Below are positions 49,604-59,390 of a stretch of DNA of 64,000 bases, one piece after another. Every line of letters begins with the position of its first letter. Position 1 is the first letter of the stretch. Both the position numbers and the translations under genes were made by a program. The notes beneath the pieces are model-generated. The model had not been told where the DNA came from and did no database searches. It saw only the letters and a list, made by a program, of their open reading frames with translations. The DNA is taken from NCBI GenBank assembly GCA_900552075.1, contig URYL01000003.1, forward strand, positions 62,001-126,000, given 5' to 3'. The stretch is from an uncultured Bacteroides sp. (GTDB lineage Bacteria > Bacteroidota > Bacteroidia > Bacteroidales > Bacteroidaceae).

Positions 49604-51700
49604 ATGATGAAGAATTTAATTTTTGCAGCCGCTATGAGTTGTATGGTATGTGCCTGCGGACAGCAGGCAGCTGATACGGACAATCCGTTTCTGACTGAGT
49701 TTGAAACGCCTTATGGCACGCCGGATTTCAACCGGATTAAGGTGGAACATTATGAACCGGCTTTCCTGAAAGGCATTGAGCAGCAGAACCAGGAAATCAA
49801 GGCTATTGTGGAGAATCCGGATGAACCGACTTTCGAAAATACCATTGTGGCACTGGACAACAGTGGGGAAATCCTGGCCCGGGTGAGTGGGGTATTCTTT
49901 GCCTTAACTGAAGCTGATACGAACGATGAACTGATGGCGCTGGAGGGCAAAATCGCTCCGATGTTGTCGGAACACAGTGACAATATTTTCCTGAATCAGG
50001 ATTTGTATAAGAGAGTGGCTTCTGTACATGCGCAGGAAGAAGCAGGCAAAATCAAGCTGACTACCGAGCAGCATTATTTACTGGATAAATATTACAAGGA
50101 ATTTATCCGCTCGGGTGCGGGACTGGATGCACAGAAACAGGAACGTCTGCGTGAAATCAACAAACAGCTGTCTACGCTGACCATTGAATTCGGTAACCAT
50201 GTATTGGCCGACAACAATGATTATTTGCTGGTGGTAGACAAGAAAGAAGACTTGGCCGGTCTGCCGGAAGCAGTGATTGAAGGGGCTGCCCATGAAGCAA
50301 AAGCGCACGGAAAGGACGGGAAATGGGTATTTACTTTGCAGGAATCCAGCCGTACGCCGTTGCTGCAGTATGCACAGAACCGCGAATTGAGAAAGAATAT
50401 CTATCAGGCTTATACCAGCTTGGGTAACCGGGGCAATGCGAACGACAACAAGGACGTGCTGAAACAGGTGCTGGCGCTCCGTCTGGAAAAGGCACAGCTG
50501 ATGGGATTCAGTAACTATGCGGAATACCAGTTGTCCGACAACATGGCCAAGACGCCTCAGAATGCGCTGGATTTGCTGTATGGCTTGTGGAAATATTCCA
50601 TCAAGAATGCCGAGGCTGAGGCTGCTGAGCTCCAGAAAATCATGGACCGTGAAGGAAAAGGTGAGAAACTGGAAGCATGGGACTGGTGGTATTATGCCGA
50701 GAAACTCCGTCAGGAAAAATACAGTCTGAATGAAGATGAAATCAAGCCTTATTTCAGTCAGGAAGACGTGTTCAACGGTTTGTGCATGGTTGTGAACAAG
50801 TTGTATGGCATCACCCTCACTCCGTGTGATTCTATCTCTGTATACAACAAAGATGTAAAAACTTACATCGTGAAGGATGCGGACGGCTCGCTTTTGGGTG
50901 TGTTTTACAGTGACTATATGCCGCGTGCCAGCAAGCGGAGCGGTGCTTGGATGAGCAACTTCCGTGATGAACAGGAAGGTGTCCGTCCGTTGATTTACAA
51001 TGTGGCCAGCTTTACCAAACCGGCCGGTGACATTCCGTCCTTGCTGACCATTGATGAGGCTCGTACGATGTTTCATGAATTCGGACATGCCCTGCACGGT
51101 TTGCTGACACAGTGTAAGTATAAAGGTGTATCCGGTACGTCGGTGGCACGTGATTTCGTAGAGCTTCCTTCACAGATTATGGAACATTGGGCTGTGGCTC
51201 CGGAAGTGTTGAAGATGTATGCCAAACATTATAAGACCCGTGAAGCGATTCCAGATTCTTTGATTGCCAAGATTGAAAACCAGGCGTTGTTCAACCAGGG
51301 ATTCATGACGACCGAGTTGTTAGCTGCCGCTATTCTGGACATGGAAATGCACTGCCTGACTACCATGGAAGGCTATGACGTGTTGAAGTTTGAAAAACAG
51401 CTGATGGATAAGATAGGTTTGATTCCGCAGATTGCACCGCGTTACCGTTCTACTTACTTCAATCACATCATGGGTGGTTATGCAGCCGGATACTACTGCT
51501 ATCTGTGGGCAGAACGTCTGGATACGGATGCGTTTGAAGCATTCAAGGAACACGGACTGTTTGACCAAGCTACAGCGACTTCTTTCCGTAAGAACATCTT
51601 GGAGAAAGGTGGTTCCGACGATCCAATGAAGCTGTATGTCACTTTCCGTGGGGCAGAGCCTAGTATTGAACCGTTGCTACAGGCACGCGGATTGAAATAA
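49604..51700 (+). CDS. dcp: M3-family peptidyl-dipeptidase (Dcp-like) lipoprotein
   Basis: The 698-residue metallopeptidase has a lipoprotein signal with Cys near residue 18 (CMVCACGQQ), a helical N-terminal half (NPFLTEFETPYGTPDFNRIK) and the catalytic motif TMFHEFGHALHGLLTQ (HExGH) with the downstream Glu in VELPSQIMEHW. It releases dipeptides from C-termini of short peptides, probably in the periplasm. Length is typical of Dcp. It ends the rhomboid-EEP run, and a terminator follows. Confidence 0.92.
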   Translation: MMKNLIFAAAMSCMVCACGQQAADTDNPFLTEFETPYGTPDFNRIKVEHYEPAFLKGIEQQNQEIKAIVENPDEPTFENTIVALDNSGEILARVSGVFFALTEADTNDELMALEGKIAPMLSEHSDNIFLNQDLYKRVASVHAQEEAGKIKLTTEQHYLLDKYYKEFIRSGAGLDAQKQERLREINKQLSTLTIEFGNHVLADNNDYLLVVDKKEDLAGLPEAVIEGAAHEAKAHGKDGKWVFTLQESSRTPLLQYAQNRELRKNIYQAYTSLGNRGNANDNKDVLKQVLALRLEKAQLMGFSNYAEYQLSDNMAKTPQNALDLLYGLWKYSIKNAEAEAAELQKIMDREGKGEKLEAWDWWYYAEKLRQEKYSLNEDEIKPYFSQEDVFNGLCMVVNKLYGITLTPCDSISVYNKDVKTYIVKDADGSLLGVFYSDYMPRASKRSGAWMSNFRDEQEGVRPLIYNVASFTKPAGDIPSLLTIDEARTMFHEFGHALHGLLTQCKYKGVSGTSVARDFVELPSQIMEHWAVAPEVLKMYAKHYKTREAIPDSLIAKIENQALFNQGFMTTELLAAAILDMEMHCLTTMEGYDVLKFEKQLMDKIGLIPQIAPRYRSTYFNHIMGGYAAGYYCYLWAERLDTDAFEAFKEHGLFDQATATSFRKNILEKGGSDDPMKLYVTFRGAEPSIEPLLQARGLK

Positions 51701-51740
51701 AATGTCCGAATGACAGGGGGGATTCCCTACTTTATAAATA

Positions 51741-51787
51741 AAAAAGGGAGCTATTGCTTAATTTTTGCAAGCGATAGCTCCTTTTTT
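51741..51787 (+). terminator. Terminator after dcp
   Basis: A 13-bp stem (51747-51759 with 51769-51781, one G-T wobble) is flanked by an A run and six T. Confidence 0.8.
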
Positions 51788-51842
51788 AGGCTCTATGGCT
51801 TAAATATTTACAATGGTTTCCGCATATCTAATGAAAAAAAAC

Positions 51843-51850
51843 TATATTTG
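51843..51850 (+). promoter_or_regulatory. -7 element of secDF
   Basis: TATATTTG fits the consensus, with a leader of about 50 nt; TTTC near 51817 is a weak -33. Confidence 0.55.
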
Positions 51851-51905
51851 CAACCTTGAATAAACGTATCAAATTTTAAAAGTAAATATAATAAATTAAA
51901 GTAAC

Positions 51906-54905
51906 ATGCAAAACAAAGGATTTGTAAAGGTTTTTGCGGTATTACTGACCCTTGCGTGTGCTTTTTACCTTTCATTCTCATTCGTTACCCGTTATCAGAT
52001 GAACAAGGCGGCTGAGGACCCGAAGGGTTCGGCACACTACCTGGATTCCATGCAGAATCAGAAGGTGTGGTTGGGGATTTACACGCTGAAACAATGTCGT
52101 GAAATGGAAATCGGGTTGGGTTTGGACCTGAAAGGTGGTATGAACGTCATTCTGGAAGTTTCCGTACCGGACGTAGTGAAGGCGTTGGCCGACAACAAAC
52201 CGGATGAAGCCTTTAACAAGGCTGTGGCTGAAGCTGCCAAATTGCAGATCAGCAGTCAGGAAGATTTCGTGACCCTGTTTATCAGAGAATACAAGAAATT
52301 GGCTCCGGAAGGCAAACTTGCTGAACTTTTTGCCACCCAGCAGTTGAAAGACAAAGTGAATACCCGTAGTACAGACGCAGAAGTAGAGAAAGTATTACGT
52401 GAGGAAGTGAAAGCTGCCGTAGACAACTCTTACAATGTTTTGCGTACACGTATCGACCGTTTTGGTGTGGCTCAGCCGAACATCCAAACACTGGAAGGAA
52501 AGATGGGCCGTATCATGGTGGAACTGCCGGGTATCAAGGAACCGGAACGTGTGAGAAAACTCTTGCAGGGTTCTGCCAATCTGGAATTCTGGGAAACATT
52601 CGAGGCAAAAGATATCGTGCCGGTATTGGCTTCTGCCGACAACCGTGCCCGTGGTTTGCTGAACAGCGAGGCTCCTGCTGATTCTGTACAGGCTGAAGCC
52701 GATACGACTGCAGTGGCTCAGGCTTCTGCCGTTTCTGCAAAAGACAGTTTGACGGCTGTCCTGAAGGGAGAAACACCGGCTGCTTCCAGTGCTGATATGG
52801 AACAGATGAAGAAAGAACATCCGTTGTTGTCTGTACTGCAGCTGAACCAGAGCGGAGTAGGTTGTATCGTAGGTTATGCCGATTACAAAGATACAGCGGA
52901 TGTGAACCGCATTCTGAACATGAAGGCCGTGAAGGAAGTGATGCCGCGCGACCTGAAACTGATGTGGGGTGTGAAAGCTTCCGATATGGACAAGACCGGA
53001 CGTATCTTCGAATTGTATGCCATCAAGTCGACTGAACGTAACGGACGTGCACCGCTGGAAGGTGACGTAGTGACAGACGCCAAAGATGAATACGACCAGT
53101 TCAACAAGCCGTGCGTCAGCATGTCAATGAACACAGAAGGTTCTCGTCGTTGGGCTGCCCTGACAAAGAAGAACATCGGTAAGGAAATCGCCATCGTATT
53201 GGATGGATATGTATACAGTGCCCCGCGTGTAAACTCTGAAATTACAGGTGGTAACTCACAGATTACAGGTAACTTCACTCCGGAAGTCACAAAAGACTTG
53301 GCTAATGTGTTGAAATCAGGTAAGATGCCGGCTCCGGCTCGTATCGTACAGGAAGACATCGTAGGTCCGTCTTTGGGACAGGAATCCATCAATCAGGGTA
53401 TCGTATCCTTCATCGTGGCTTTGATTGTCCTGATGGCTTACATGTGTGTGATGTACGGATTCATTCCGGGTATGGTGGCCAACGGTGCGTTGTTCATTAA
53501 CTTCTTCTTCACACTGGGTATCCTTTCATCCTTCCAGGCTGCCTTGACGATGTCCGGTATCGCCGGTATGGTGTTGTCACTGGGTATGGCCGTGGATGCG
53601 AACGTATTGATTTATGAACGTACCAAGGAAGAGCTTCGTGCAGGCAAGGGAACCAAGCAGGCTTTGGCCGAAGGTTACAAGAACGCGTTCTCTGCCATCT
53701 TTGACTCTAACTTGACTTCTATCATCACAGGTATCATCCTGTTCAACTTTGGTACCGGTCCGATTCGTGGTTTCGCCACTACCTTGATTATCGGTATCCT
53801 CTGCTCATTCTTCTCAGCTGTGTTCTTGACTCGTCTGGTTTACGAACACTTCATGAACAAAGACAAATGGTTGAACCTGACCTTTACTACAGGCGTTTCA
53901 AAGAACCTGATGCAGAATGTACACTATAATTTTATGGGTGTCACTAAGCGTTCGTTCACGGTTTGGGGAATCATCATCGTAGTATGTATCGTTTCTTTCT
54001 TTGTACGCGGACTGGCACAGAGTATCGACTTCACCGGTGGACGTAACTTCGTGGTTCAGTTTGAACAAGTGGTACAGCCGGAAACCGTACGTGACCTGCT
54101 GCAGCCGAAAGTGGGAGATGCCAACGTACAGGCCATTGCCTTGGGTACAGACGGAAAGACCATTCGTGTGACTACCAACTACCGTATCAACGAAGATTCT
54201 CCGACAATCGATGCCGAAATCGAAGAGTTCCTATACAATGCGTTGAAGGAAGGTAACTTGCTGGGTAAGGGTACTACGCTTGAAATCTTCATCGACCGCG
54301 ATAACCGTACCGGAGGTTCTATCATCAGTTCTCAGAAGGTGGGTCCTAGCATTGCCGACGACATCAAAACATCCGCTATCTGGTCGGTTGTACTGGCTTT
54401 GATTGCCATCGGTGTGTACATCCTGATTCGTTTCAGCAATATCGCCTTCAGTATTGGTGCTACGGTGGCATTGATGGTGGATACCGTATTGATTATCGGT
54501 GCCTACTCTTTGTGCTACGGATGGATGCCGTTCTCTTTGGAAATCGACCAGACATTTATTGGTGCCATCCTGACGGCTATCGGTTACTCTATCAACGATA
54601 AGGTGGTCATCTTCGACCGTGTACGTGAGTTTATCGGATTGTATCCGAAACGTGAACGTGCGCAGTTGTTCAATGACTCACTGAATACCACTTTGGCCCG
54701 TACCATCAACACTTCTTTGAGTACATTGATTGTGTTGTTGAGTATCTTCATCCTGGGTGGCGACAGCATCCGAAGCTTTGCATTCGCCATGATTTTGGGT
54801 GTGGTAATCGGTACCTTGTCTTCACTGTTCGTCGCTGCTCCGGTGGCTTACCTGACCATGGGTCACAAAATGCCGAAGCAAGTAGGTGAAGTAGAAGAAG
54901 CATAA
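51906..54905 (+). CDS. secDF: Fused SecD-SecF protein translocase subunit
   Basis: The 999-residue inner-membrane protein uses the proton gradient to pull exported proteins through SecYEG. The SecD half has the first membrane segment, GLGLDLKGGMNVILEVSVP, a large periplasmic part (about 30-480) and helices ending near residue 650, with GMAVDANVLIYERTKEE. The SecF half starts near residue 680: SIDFTGGRNFVVQF, and AIGYSINDKVVIFDRVRE. Fusion is normal in Bacteroidetes. It is transcribed alone. Confidence 0.96.
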   Translation: MQNKGFVKVFAVLLTLACAFYLSFSFVTRYQMNKAAEDPKGSAHYLDSMQNQKVWLGIYTLKQCREMEIGLGLDLKGGMNVILEVSVPDVVKALADNKPDEAFNKAVAEAAKLQISSQEDFVTLFIREYKKLAPEGKLAELFATQQLKDKVNTRSTDAEVEKVLREEVKAAVDNSYNVLRTRIDRFGVAQPNIQTLEGKMGRIMVELPGIKEPERVRKLLQGSANLEFWETFEAKDIVPVLASADNRARGLLNSEAPADSVQAEADTTAVAQASAVSAKDSLTAVLKGETPAASSADMEQMKKEHPLLSVLQLNQSGVGCIVGYADYKDTADVNRILNMKAVKEVMPRDLKLMWGVKASDMDKTGRIFELYAIKSTERNGRAPLEGDVVTDAKDEYDQFNKPCVSMSMNTEGSRRWAALTKKNIGKEIAIVLDGYVYSAPRVNSEITGGNSQITGNFTPEVTKDLANVLKSGKMPAPARIVQEDIVGPSLGQESINQGIVSFIVALIVLMAYMCVMYGFIPGMVANGALFINFFFTLGILSSFQAALTMSGIAGMVLSLGMAVDANVLIYERTKEELRAGKGTKQALAEGYKNAFSAIFDSNLTSIITGIILFNFGTGPIRGFATTLIIGILCSFFSAVFLTRLVYEHFMNKDKWLNLTFTTGVSKNLMQNVHYNFMGVTKRSFTVWGIIIVVCIVSFFVRGLAQSIDFTGGRNFVVQFEQVVQPETVRDLLQPKVGDANVQAIALGTDGKTIRVTTNYRINEDSPTIDAEIEEFLYNALKEGNLLGKGTTLEIFIDRDNRTGGSIISSQKVGPSIADDIKTSAIWSVVLALIAIGVYILIRFSNIAFSIGATVALMVDTVLIIGAYSLCYGWMPFSLEIDQTFIGAILTAIGYSINDKVVIFDRVREFIGLYPKRERAQLFNDSLNTTLARTINTSLSTLIVLLSIFILGGDSIRSFAFAMILGVVIGTLSSLFVAAPVAYLTMGHKMPKQVGEVEEA

Positions 54906-54928
54906 TAAGATCTGATATAATGTTTGAG

Positions 54929-54965
54929 AAACGGCTGTTTTCCGCGTGAAGGCAGCCGTTTTTTT
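54929..54965 (+). terminator. Terminator of secDF
   Basis: AAACGGCTG (54929-54937) pairs with CAGCCGTTT (54953-54961), followed by T to 54965. It stands just before the palindrome array. Confidence 0.75.
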
Positions 54966-54987
54966 ATGGGTTCTTCCCACGTCTGGA

Positions 54988-55113
54988 AAACGCCTTTGCG
55001 TTTGGTCTCAAACACAAGTGCATTTAAAGTAAAACGCCCTTGCGCTTTGGGTGAAACGCAAGGGCGTTTGAATTCAAACGTAAAGGCGTTTTGTCTTAAA
55101 CGCAAGTCCGTTT
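54988..55113. repeat. Array of six 16-bp palindromes with exact 22-bp phase
   Basis: Units start at 54988, 55010, 55032, 55054, 55076 and 55098, for example AAACGCCTTTGCGTTT and AAACGCAAGGGCGTTT, joined by 6-bp spacers. The outer half-sites are kept while the four central bases vary (CTTT, AAGT, CCTT, AAGG, AAAG, AAGT). The array ends in seven T, 3 bp before the stop codon of the convergent sensor gene. Confidence 0.9.
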
Positions 55114-55116
55114 TTT

Positions 55117-58100
55117 TCAGCTTTCTTTTTTGTCTGTATTTTCTTCGATGGATTTGCCTGTCAGCTTCTTCAAGTACTCGGAAGCCGACATACCGAATTC
55201 TTCCTTGAAACATTGCCGGAAATAGACGTTGCTGTTGATTCCCACCTTGAAAGCAATCTCAGAAATGGTATATTTGCCTTCCAGCAGGTATTTTTCGGCC
55301 AGTTGCATCTTGATTTTCCGGATATACTCGTTGGTAGACATGCCCGTAAGTGCTTTGACTTTCCGGTAGAGGGTAGAGCTGCTCATGCATAGAGCATTAG
55401 ACAATACGGTAATATCCACATTTTCCGCAGTAGAAAGACTTTCCGTGATGATGTTGGTTATTTTGTCCAGGAATTCTTTGTCCAGCTTGTTCATGGATTC
55501 TGTAATGATGGCTCTTTTTTCTTCTATGCTTTGCTTCTGTGGGGTTTCCGGCCGGATAGAGAAGCGTTCCGAAAGTCGTCTTCTCTGTGCCAGCAGGTTA
55601 CTGATTCGACTTTGCAGCAGGCTGGCACTGAAAGGTTTGGTGAGGTAGGAGTCGGCCCCTGCCTGATAACCTTCTTCCTTGTCGGTGATGCTGTCTTTTG
55701 CTGTCAGGAGGATGACAGGGATGTGGCTGGTACGGATATCCGTTTTCAGTTTCTGGCACATTACGATACCGTTCATGACTGGCATCATAATGTCGCTCAC
55801 CACAATGTCGGGAGCACAGTCTGTGGCAATCTTCAGGCCTTCCTTGCCGTTAGGAGCCGTTTTTACTTCATATAAGTCCGTAAAGGCATCGGCAATATAG
55901 TCTCGGATGTCTGCGTTGTCTTCTACCACCAGGACGATGGGCTTTGAGTCTTTAGACGAGTCTGCTGCCTCCAGTTTCTCTATATTCTCCTCCTTTACTT
56001 CCGGTGTATCTGTATGTACGTCCTCTCCATGCAACGCATATGGATAGGTATTGTTGGCTTTCAGCCGCAGGGAGAAGGTGGTGCCGATATCGGGCTGGCT
56101 TTTCACCTGTATGTCTCCTTCATGCAGTGTAACCAGGTTTTTGACCAGTGCCAGTCCGATACCTGTGCCCGAGGCCTGATGTTCCCCGCTTTCCTGATAA
56201 TACCGTTCGAAGATGTGCGCAAGTGCTTCCTTTCCGATGCCATAACCGGTATCTTCCACGGAAAGCTGGGCGTATCGTACGTCTTTTTCCGTCACCCATT
56301 CGGCACGGATACGGACATAGCCCTTCTCGGTATATTTCAGGGCATTTGAAATCAGGTTGTCCAGAATCATGGTGATGACTTCTTTGTCGAAGAACAGAAT
56401 CATGTTCTCTTCTTTCACTTCTATGAGTATCTGTACATTCGGGTTGTTGTTCAACTCCTTGTATTTCAGCCCGGTTTCATACACGGCACTGGTAAGGTTT
56501 CCTTTGGCGACACACAGTTTCTTGTTCTGGGTTTCCGTTTTTCGGAAATCCAGAATCTGGTTAATCAGGTTCAGCAGGCGTACGGCACTTTGATAGATGA
56601 CCGAAATCCGGTGATGGTCTTTGGCGGACAGGCTGCTGTTTTTTACCATATCTTCCAAGGGACCTAATATTAAGGTAAGCGGTGTACGCAGTTCGTGCGT
56701 GATGTTGGTGAAAAATCTTAGCCGTTCATCATTCAGTTTCTGCTCCTGTATGTGGCTTTTCTTTTCCGATTCGTACAGGTATTCCAGGTTCAGTTTGCGT
56801 TTATAAACCGAAAAGACTCCCATGAGAATTCCGACTCCTGCTATCACGTACAGAAGTTTTGCCCACCAGGACAGCCAGAGCGGGGGAGCAATGACGATTT
56901 CTATCTGGGAGATTTCGTCAGACCATTCTTGGTTCCGGATGCGGGTTTTAACCTGGAATTCATATCTTCCCGGGGGCAGGTTACGGAAAGTCACATTGTT
57001 AGGATCTTTTACGGTGTACCAGGAGTCTTCCAGTCCTTTTAGCATATAGGCATATTCCACTCTTTCATTCAGGGAATAGTCTTGTATGTTGAATGTGATG
57101 CTGAAATTATTTTGTACGTACTTTAGTTTGATTTCCTTTTTGTTGAAGAGTGAATATTCTGTTTCATCACTATCGTCGGATGTCATGGGTTCAAAGACTG
57201 TAATTTTTCCAATGATAGCTTGGGGGCATTGCTTTTTTTCCAGTATCTGGCTGGGGGTGAAATAACAAAGTCCGTCGGTCGAACCGAAATAAATGGTATT
57301 GTTCACGTCTCTGCAAACACTTCTTCCTGTAAAGCTGGCCATGGGAATATTGTCTCTATAATCGTAATTATAGATGCGCTTCCGGTCTTTGGACAAACAG
57401 CTGATTCCTTGGTTGGTACTGAACCAGATGTTGTGTTCTTCATCTTCTGTAATAGCCCAAATGAAGGTGTTGACAAGTCCTTCGTTTCGCTGGTAGACCT
57501 TATATGTCCAGGGTGATTGGTTTTCAAACTGTACCAGCCCCTCCCCGGTGGCAGCCCATATGGTTCCTTGGGAATCTTCAAAAATCTGGTTGATGGTATT
57601 GGAAGGAAAATCGAGGTAGGTACTGAAGTCTTTCAAATGCTTTTGATCGGCCGAATAGAGGAAAATTCCTCTTCCGAAACTCCCTACCCATATTTGGCCT
57701 TTTTGATCCTTGATGACCGTACGAATCAGGTTGTCGGGCGTATTGAAATGGTGCAGGATTTTCTGGGAATCTCTGTCGATTTGAAAGACTCCCTCGCTGG
57801 TTCCCACCCAGATAATTCCTTCTTTATCCTCAAAAAGCGAGCGCACGTCATGGTTGCTCTCTTCTTTCGGAAAGACTTGTTTGAAGGTTTTGGAATGGAT
57901 GTTGTAGTACATGATTCCTCCATTAAAGATGCCGAACCACAGGTTGCCTTTCCGGTCACACAAGGCCGTTTGGATGGAGTTTCCGCTAAGGCCACTGTTT
58001 CCTTCGGTATAGGTAGCGGTGCGTTGTCCGTTTTTCAGGACATTGATGCCTCCACCGTCTGTTCCTACCCACAGGTTACCTTGCAAGTCGATGCAGACTG

Positions 58101-59223
58101 CGCTGGCAATGTGGGCATTCAGGTTACTGCCGGGTGAGCTGGACGAATAACTGAATGACTTGAATAAGGCCGTATTGGAACTGAGAAAGTTGACACCTCC
58201 TCCCCAGGTACCCGCCCAGATATTCTGATGGGAATCCTGGAACAGGCATCGCACCGTAGCATTGTTGAGGCTGTATTCATTGTCACCAGCTTGTATGAGG
58301 TGAATCTTTTCTGTGGTGTTAAACAGGCTTCTGGAGAGATCTATAATGGCGATTCCTCCGAATTCAGTAGCTACCCATAACTGATGTTCATTGAATTGTT
58401 GGATGTCATAAATGAGATGGGAGAGTGGGGAACCTTTATCGCCTAGGCGGATAAATTCTTCAGTCTCGGGGTTGAACAGAGCAAGTCCTTTACCGGTACC
58501 TACCCAGATATTTCCTGTATTGTCTTTGAAGATGCATTGTACGTTGTTGTTTGGCAGAGTTTTGTCGTTCGAGCCATCATAGGTGAAGTTCTTGACTTTT
58601 TTTGTCTTTAACGACAAGATGCTCATTCCATTCTCGTGATGCCCAATGTACAGATTCCCTTTTTGGTCGTCCATTAGGCTCCATACCGTGTTGCTGGGAA
58701 GGCTTGGAACGGTAGATTGATTGTAGTGGGTGAATTTCCCTGTTTTTTTATCTAAATAATCTACTCCCCGCCAGTACGTGGTAATCCATAAGTTTCCGTC
58801 AGGAGAAGGATGAATGCCGGTCACGTCATTGGTAGCAATGCTTGACGGGTCATTCTGGTGATGCTGGTATATTGTTTGAGTATTGGTCTGGTAGTTGAAT
58901 GCAATAAGTCCTGCCCGTTGGGTGGCAATCCATAAGATAGGTTCGTTAGGATCATCCAACAGACTGTTGAGTTCATTCCCAGCCAGATTCAAAGCTTTGT
59001 GCTTGTTGCTTTTGTAAAAAGCGGTAAAATGGTTGCCTTCTAATTTGTTGAGTCCTTCCTCTGTCGCAAACCACAAGTATCCGTTCTTGTCTTCGGTTAT
59101 ATCGATAATATAACTGTTCGACAGCCCTTTTTCTGGTCCCAGTTTTTTGATGGTATAGGGCTGTGAATGGGCTATAATGGCTTGTAGTAGTACAAAAAGA
59201 GTAAGACAAATTCTCATAATCAT
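55117..59223 (-). CDS. Hybrid two-component system sensor-regulator of a PUL
   Basis: The 1368-residue protein has a signal peptide (1-20), a periplasmic double beta-propeller with repeated DxxGxLWFGT-like motifs (about 25-690), a Y_Y_Y domain (about 700-780), a membrane helix (about 790-810), a kinase core (FFTNITHELRTPLTLILG with phospho-His; ISNALKYTEKG and DTGYGIG), a receiver domain (phospho-Asp in DIVVSDIMMPVMNG; TKPF) and a C-terminal AraC-type HTH. It should bind a glycan fragment and switch on the divergent lipoprotein-susC-susD genes. An ATG at 59217 is an equally good start. Confidence 0.93.
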   Translation of the reverse strand: MIMRICLTLFVLLQAIIAHSQPYTIKKLGPEKGLSNSYIIDITEDKNGYLWFATEEGLNKLEGNHFTAFYKSNKHKALNLAGNELNSLLDDPNEPILWIATQRAGLIAFNYQTNTQTIYQHHQNDPSSIATNDVTGIHPSPDGNLWITTYWRGVDYLDKKTGKFTHYNQSTVPSLPSNTVWSLMDDQKGNLYIGHHENGMSILSLKTKKVKNFTYDGSNDKTLPNNNVQCIFKDNTGNIWVGTGKGLALFNPETEEFIRLGDKGSPLSHLIYDIQQFNEHQLWVATEFGGIAIIDLSRSLFNTTEKIHLIQAGDNEYSLNNATVRCLFQDSHQNIWAGTWGGGVNFLSSNTALFKSFSYSSSSPGSNLNAHIASAVCIDLQGNLWVGTDGGGINVLKNGQRTATYTEGNSGLSGNSIQTALCDRKGNLWFGIFNGGIMYYNIHSKTFKQVFPKEESNHDVRSLFEDKEGIIWVGTSEGVFQIDRDSQKILHHFNTPDNLIRTVIKDQKGQIWVGSFGRGIFLYSADQKHLKDFSTYLDFPSNTINQIFEDSQGTIWAATGEGLVQFENQSPWTYKVYQRNEGLVNTFIWAITEDEEHNIWFSTNQGISCLSKDRKRIYNYDYRDNIPMASFTGRSVCRDVNNTIYFGSTDGLCYFTPSQILEKKQCPQAIIGKITVFEPMTSDDSDETEYSLFNKKEIKLKYVQNNFSITFNIQDYSLNERVEYAYMLKGLEDSWYTVKDPNNVTFRNLPPGRYEFQVKTRIRNQEWSDEISQIEIVIAPPLWLSWWAKLLYVIAGVGILMGVFSVYKRKLNLEYLYESEKKSHIQEQKLNDERLRFFTNITHELRTPLTLILGPLEDMVKNSSLSAKDHHRISVIYQSAVRLLNLINQILDFRKTETQNKKLCVAKGNLTSAVYETGLKYKELNNNPNVQILIEVKEENMILFFDKEVITMILDNLISNALKYTEKGYVRIRAEWVTEKDVRYAQLSVEDTGYGIGKEALAHIFERYYQESGEHQASGTGIGLALVKNLVTLHEGDIQVKSQPDIGTTFSLRLKANNTYPYALHGEDVHTDTPEVKEENIEKLEAADSSKDSKPIVLVVEDNADIRDYIADAFTDLYEVKTAPNGKEGLKIATDCAPDIVVSDIMMPVMNGIVMCQKLKTDIRTSHIPVILLTAKDSITDKEEGYQAGADSYLTKPFSASLLQSRISNLLAQRRRLSERFSIRPETPQKQSIEEKRAIITESMNKLDKEFLDKITNIITESLSTAENVDITVLSNALCMSSSTLYRKVKALTGMSTNEYIRKIKMQLAEKYLLEGKYTISEIAFKVGINSNVYFRQCFKEEFGMSASEYLKKLTGKSIEENTDKKES

Positions 59224-59239
59224 GAAGCTTTTATAGTTT

Positions 59240-59247
59240 CAAAAATA
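59240..59247 (-). promoter_or_regulatory. -7 element of the hybrid sensor gene
   Basis: TATTTTTG on the minus strand lies 16 bp before the first ATG. Confidence 0.5.
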
Positions 59248-59344
59248 TAAATATATGTTGAATAAATAGTGTATAAATTATGCAATGAGTGATTTGTAGT
59301 CGCTTCTTGCATGATATATTTTATGCTAAATTATAGATAATAGG

Positions 59345-59352
59345 TACTTTCG
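59345..59352 (+). promoter_or_regulatory. -7-like element of the PUL operon
   Basis: TACTTTCG differs from TAnnTTTG by one base and lacks a clear -33 box, as expected if the operon needs an activator such as the divergent sensor. The leader is about 33 nt. Confidence 0.45.
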
Positions 59353-59390
59353 CATGCAAAAATATAATGTTTAATCTAAAACTAATAATT

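Noticed and set aside
50078..51097. 339-codon minus-strand frame
   Set aside because: Antisense to the M3 peptidase gene; no support.
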